From NCBI RefSeq assembly GCF_051020985.1, contig NC_135000.1, positions 25,264,784 through 25,328,783 of the forward strand: 64,000 nt of DNA, written 5' to 3'. The position numbers and the translations under genes are program-made. Below are positions 63,944 through 64,000 of the stretch, one piece after another; position 1 is the first letter of the stretch; every line of letters starts with the position of its first letter. This DNA is from Nomia melanderi (lineage: Eukaryota > Arthropoda > Insecta > Hymenoptera > Halictidae). The notes beneath the pieces were generated by a model. It was not told the DNA's origin. It did no database searches and saw only the letters and a program-made list of their open reading frames with translations.

Positions 63944-64000
63944 AAACCTCGACGTAGGTCGAGGAAAGTGGAGATTAAAATGATACAGGAGAGCTTTCAA

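Noticed and set aside
1..64000. tRNA or rRNA genes
   Set aside because: I looked for GGTTCGAATCC-type B boxes with a matching A box and for conserved rRNA segments. Isolated hits such as GGTTCGATTCC-like words had no cloverleaf partner sequence.
1..64000. Known insect microRNAs
   Set aside because: No match to mature sequences I can recall for common conserved families (let-7, miR-1, bantam, miR-184 and others) was seen by eye.

Overview
This window looks like non-coding DNA from an insect nuclear genome, most likely a hymenopteran (inferred). CpG-rich unique blocks of a few hundred bases to 2 kb alternate with AT-rich repeat blocks. I found no bacterial, organellar, rRNA, tRNA or CRISPR features and no long protein-coding gene. 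The one credible coding signal is a 64-bp minus-strand exon at 34558-34621 with good splice sites on both sides. The simplest reading is that much of the window is intron of a large minus-strand gene that I cannot name.

The AT-rich blocks are built mainly from short transposon-like elements without open reading frames, about 200-250 bp long. They have terminal inverted repeats and lie exactly between TTAA tetranucleotides, which is the target and footprint of the piggyBac superfamily. Family names used here are local labels, given with the first bases after TTAA: A (CCCTTTGCACTCG), B (CCCTTTGAACTCTGTAGG), C (CCCTTTGCGGACGAA), D (CACTAGAACTACCGAG), D2 (CACTAAAACTACCGAG), E (CACATTGCGTACCGG), F (CCAGTTAAGTGTGG), G (CCTTTTGTAGG), H (CCCTCTATGGG), I (ACTACTTGTGCTGG or CCACTTGCGCTGG), J (CACATTGAGCGCCGG), M (CACACTATCGGCGGG), N (CCCCTTGCCC), O (CACGTTGATTGC) and Q (CCCTTTGCGGTCCGAAG). 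Plus strand means the element reads in the orientation just given. No transposase gene is visible, so these copies would have to be moved in trans.

The elements are nested inside one another at internal TTAA sites: A and B in B, B in C, C in B, C in D, C in A, A in E, E in A, D in D2, and B in J in I. They also form chains in which neighbours share one TTAA (D2-G-F-E at 17943-18896). Several direct duplications begin or end at TTAA, including a 790-bp unit present at 24674-25464 and 31764-32553. Two larger composites (E containing A; K-A-B) occur at two loci each in opposite orientations.

Layout: 0-7 kb split E, A copies and two tandem arrays; 7-8 kb nested B cluster; 8.7-9.8 kb 140-bp array; 11.3-13.6 kb K-A-B composite and C/B nest; 14.2-15 kb array; 15.9-21.3 kb dense element field with the four-family chain; 23.4-24.1 kb array; 24.7-32.6 kb duplicated composite and C/B/D/F copies; 33.4-37 kb E(A), the exon, an LTR-like segment, the second K-A-B composite and a long hairpin; 37-41.8 kb A(B), E(A) and M; 42-43.3 kb 235-bp array interrupted by Q; 44-48.8 kb A(E), a 40-bp array and the triple nest; 49.7-58 kb further nested and duplicated elements; 58-62.4 kb mainly CpG-rich sequence with AT-rich pieces; 62.4-64 kb a 52-bp array and H/C/H elements.

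Gene-level co-operation cannot be described because there is only one exon. The main biology visible here is the behaviour of TTAA-targeting elements, plus a minus-strand hairpin at 36760-36929 whose arm differences are mostly G-U compatible in a minus-strand transcript.
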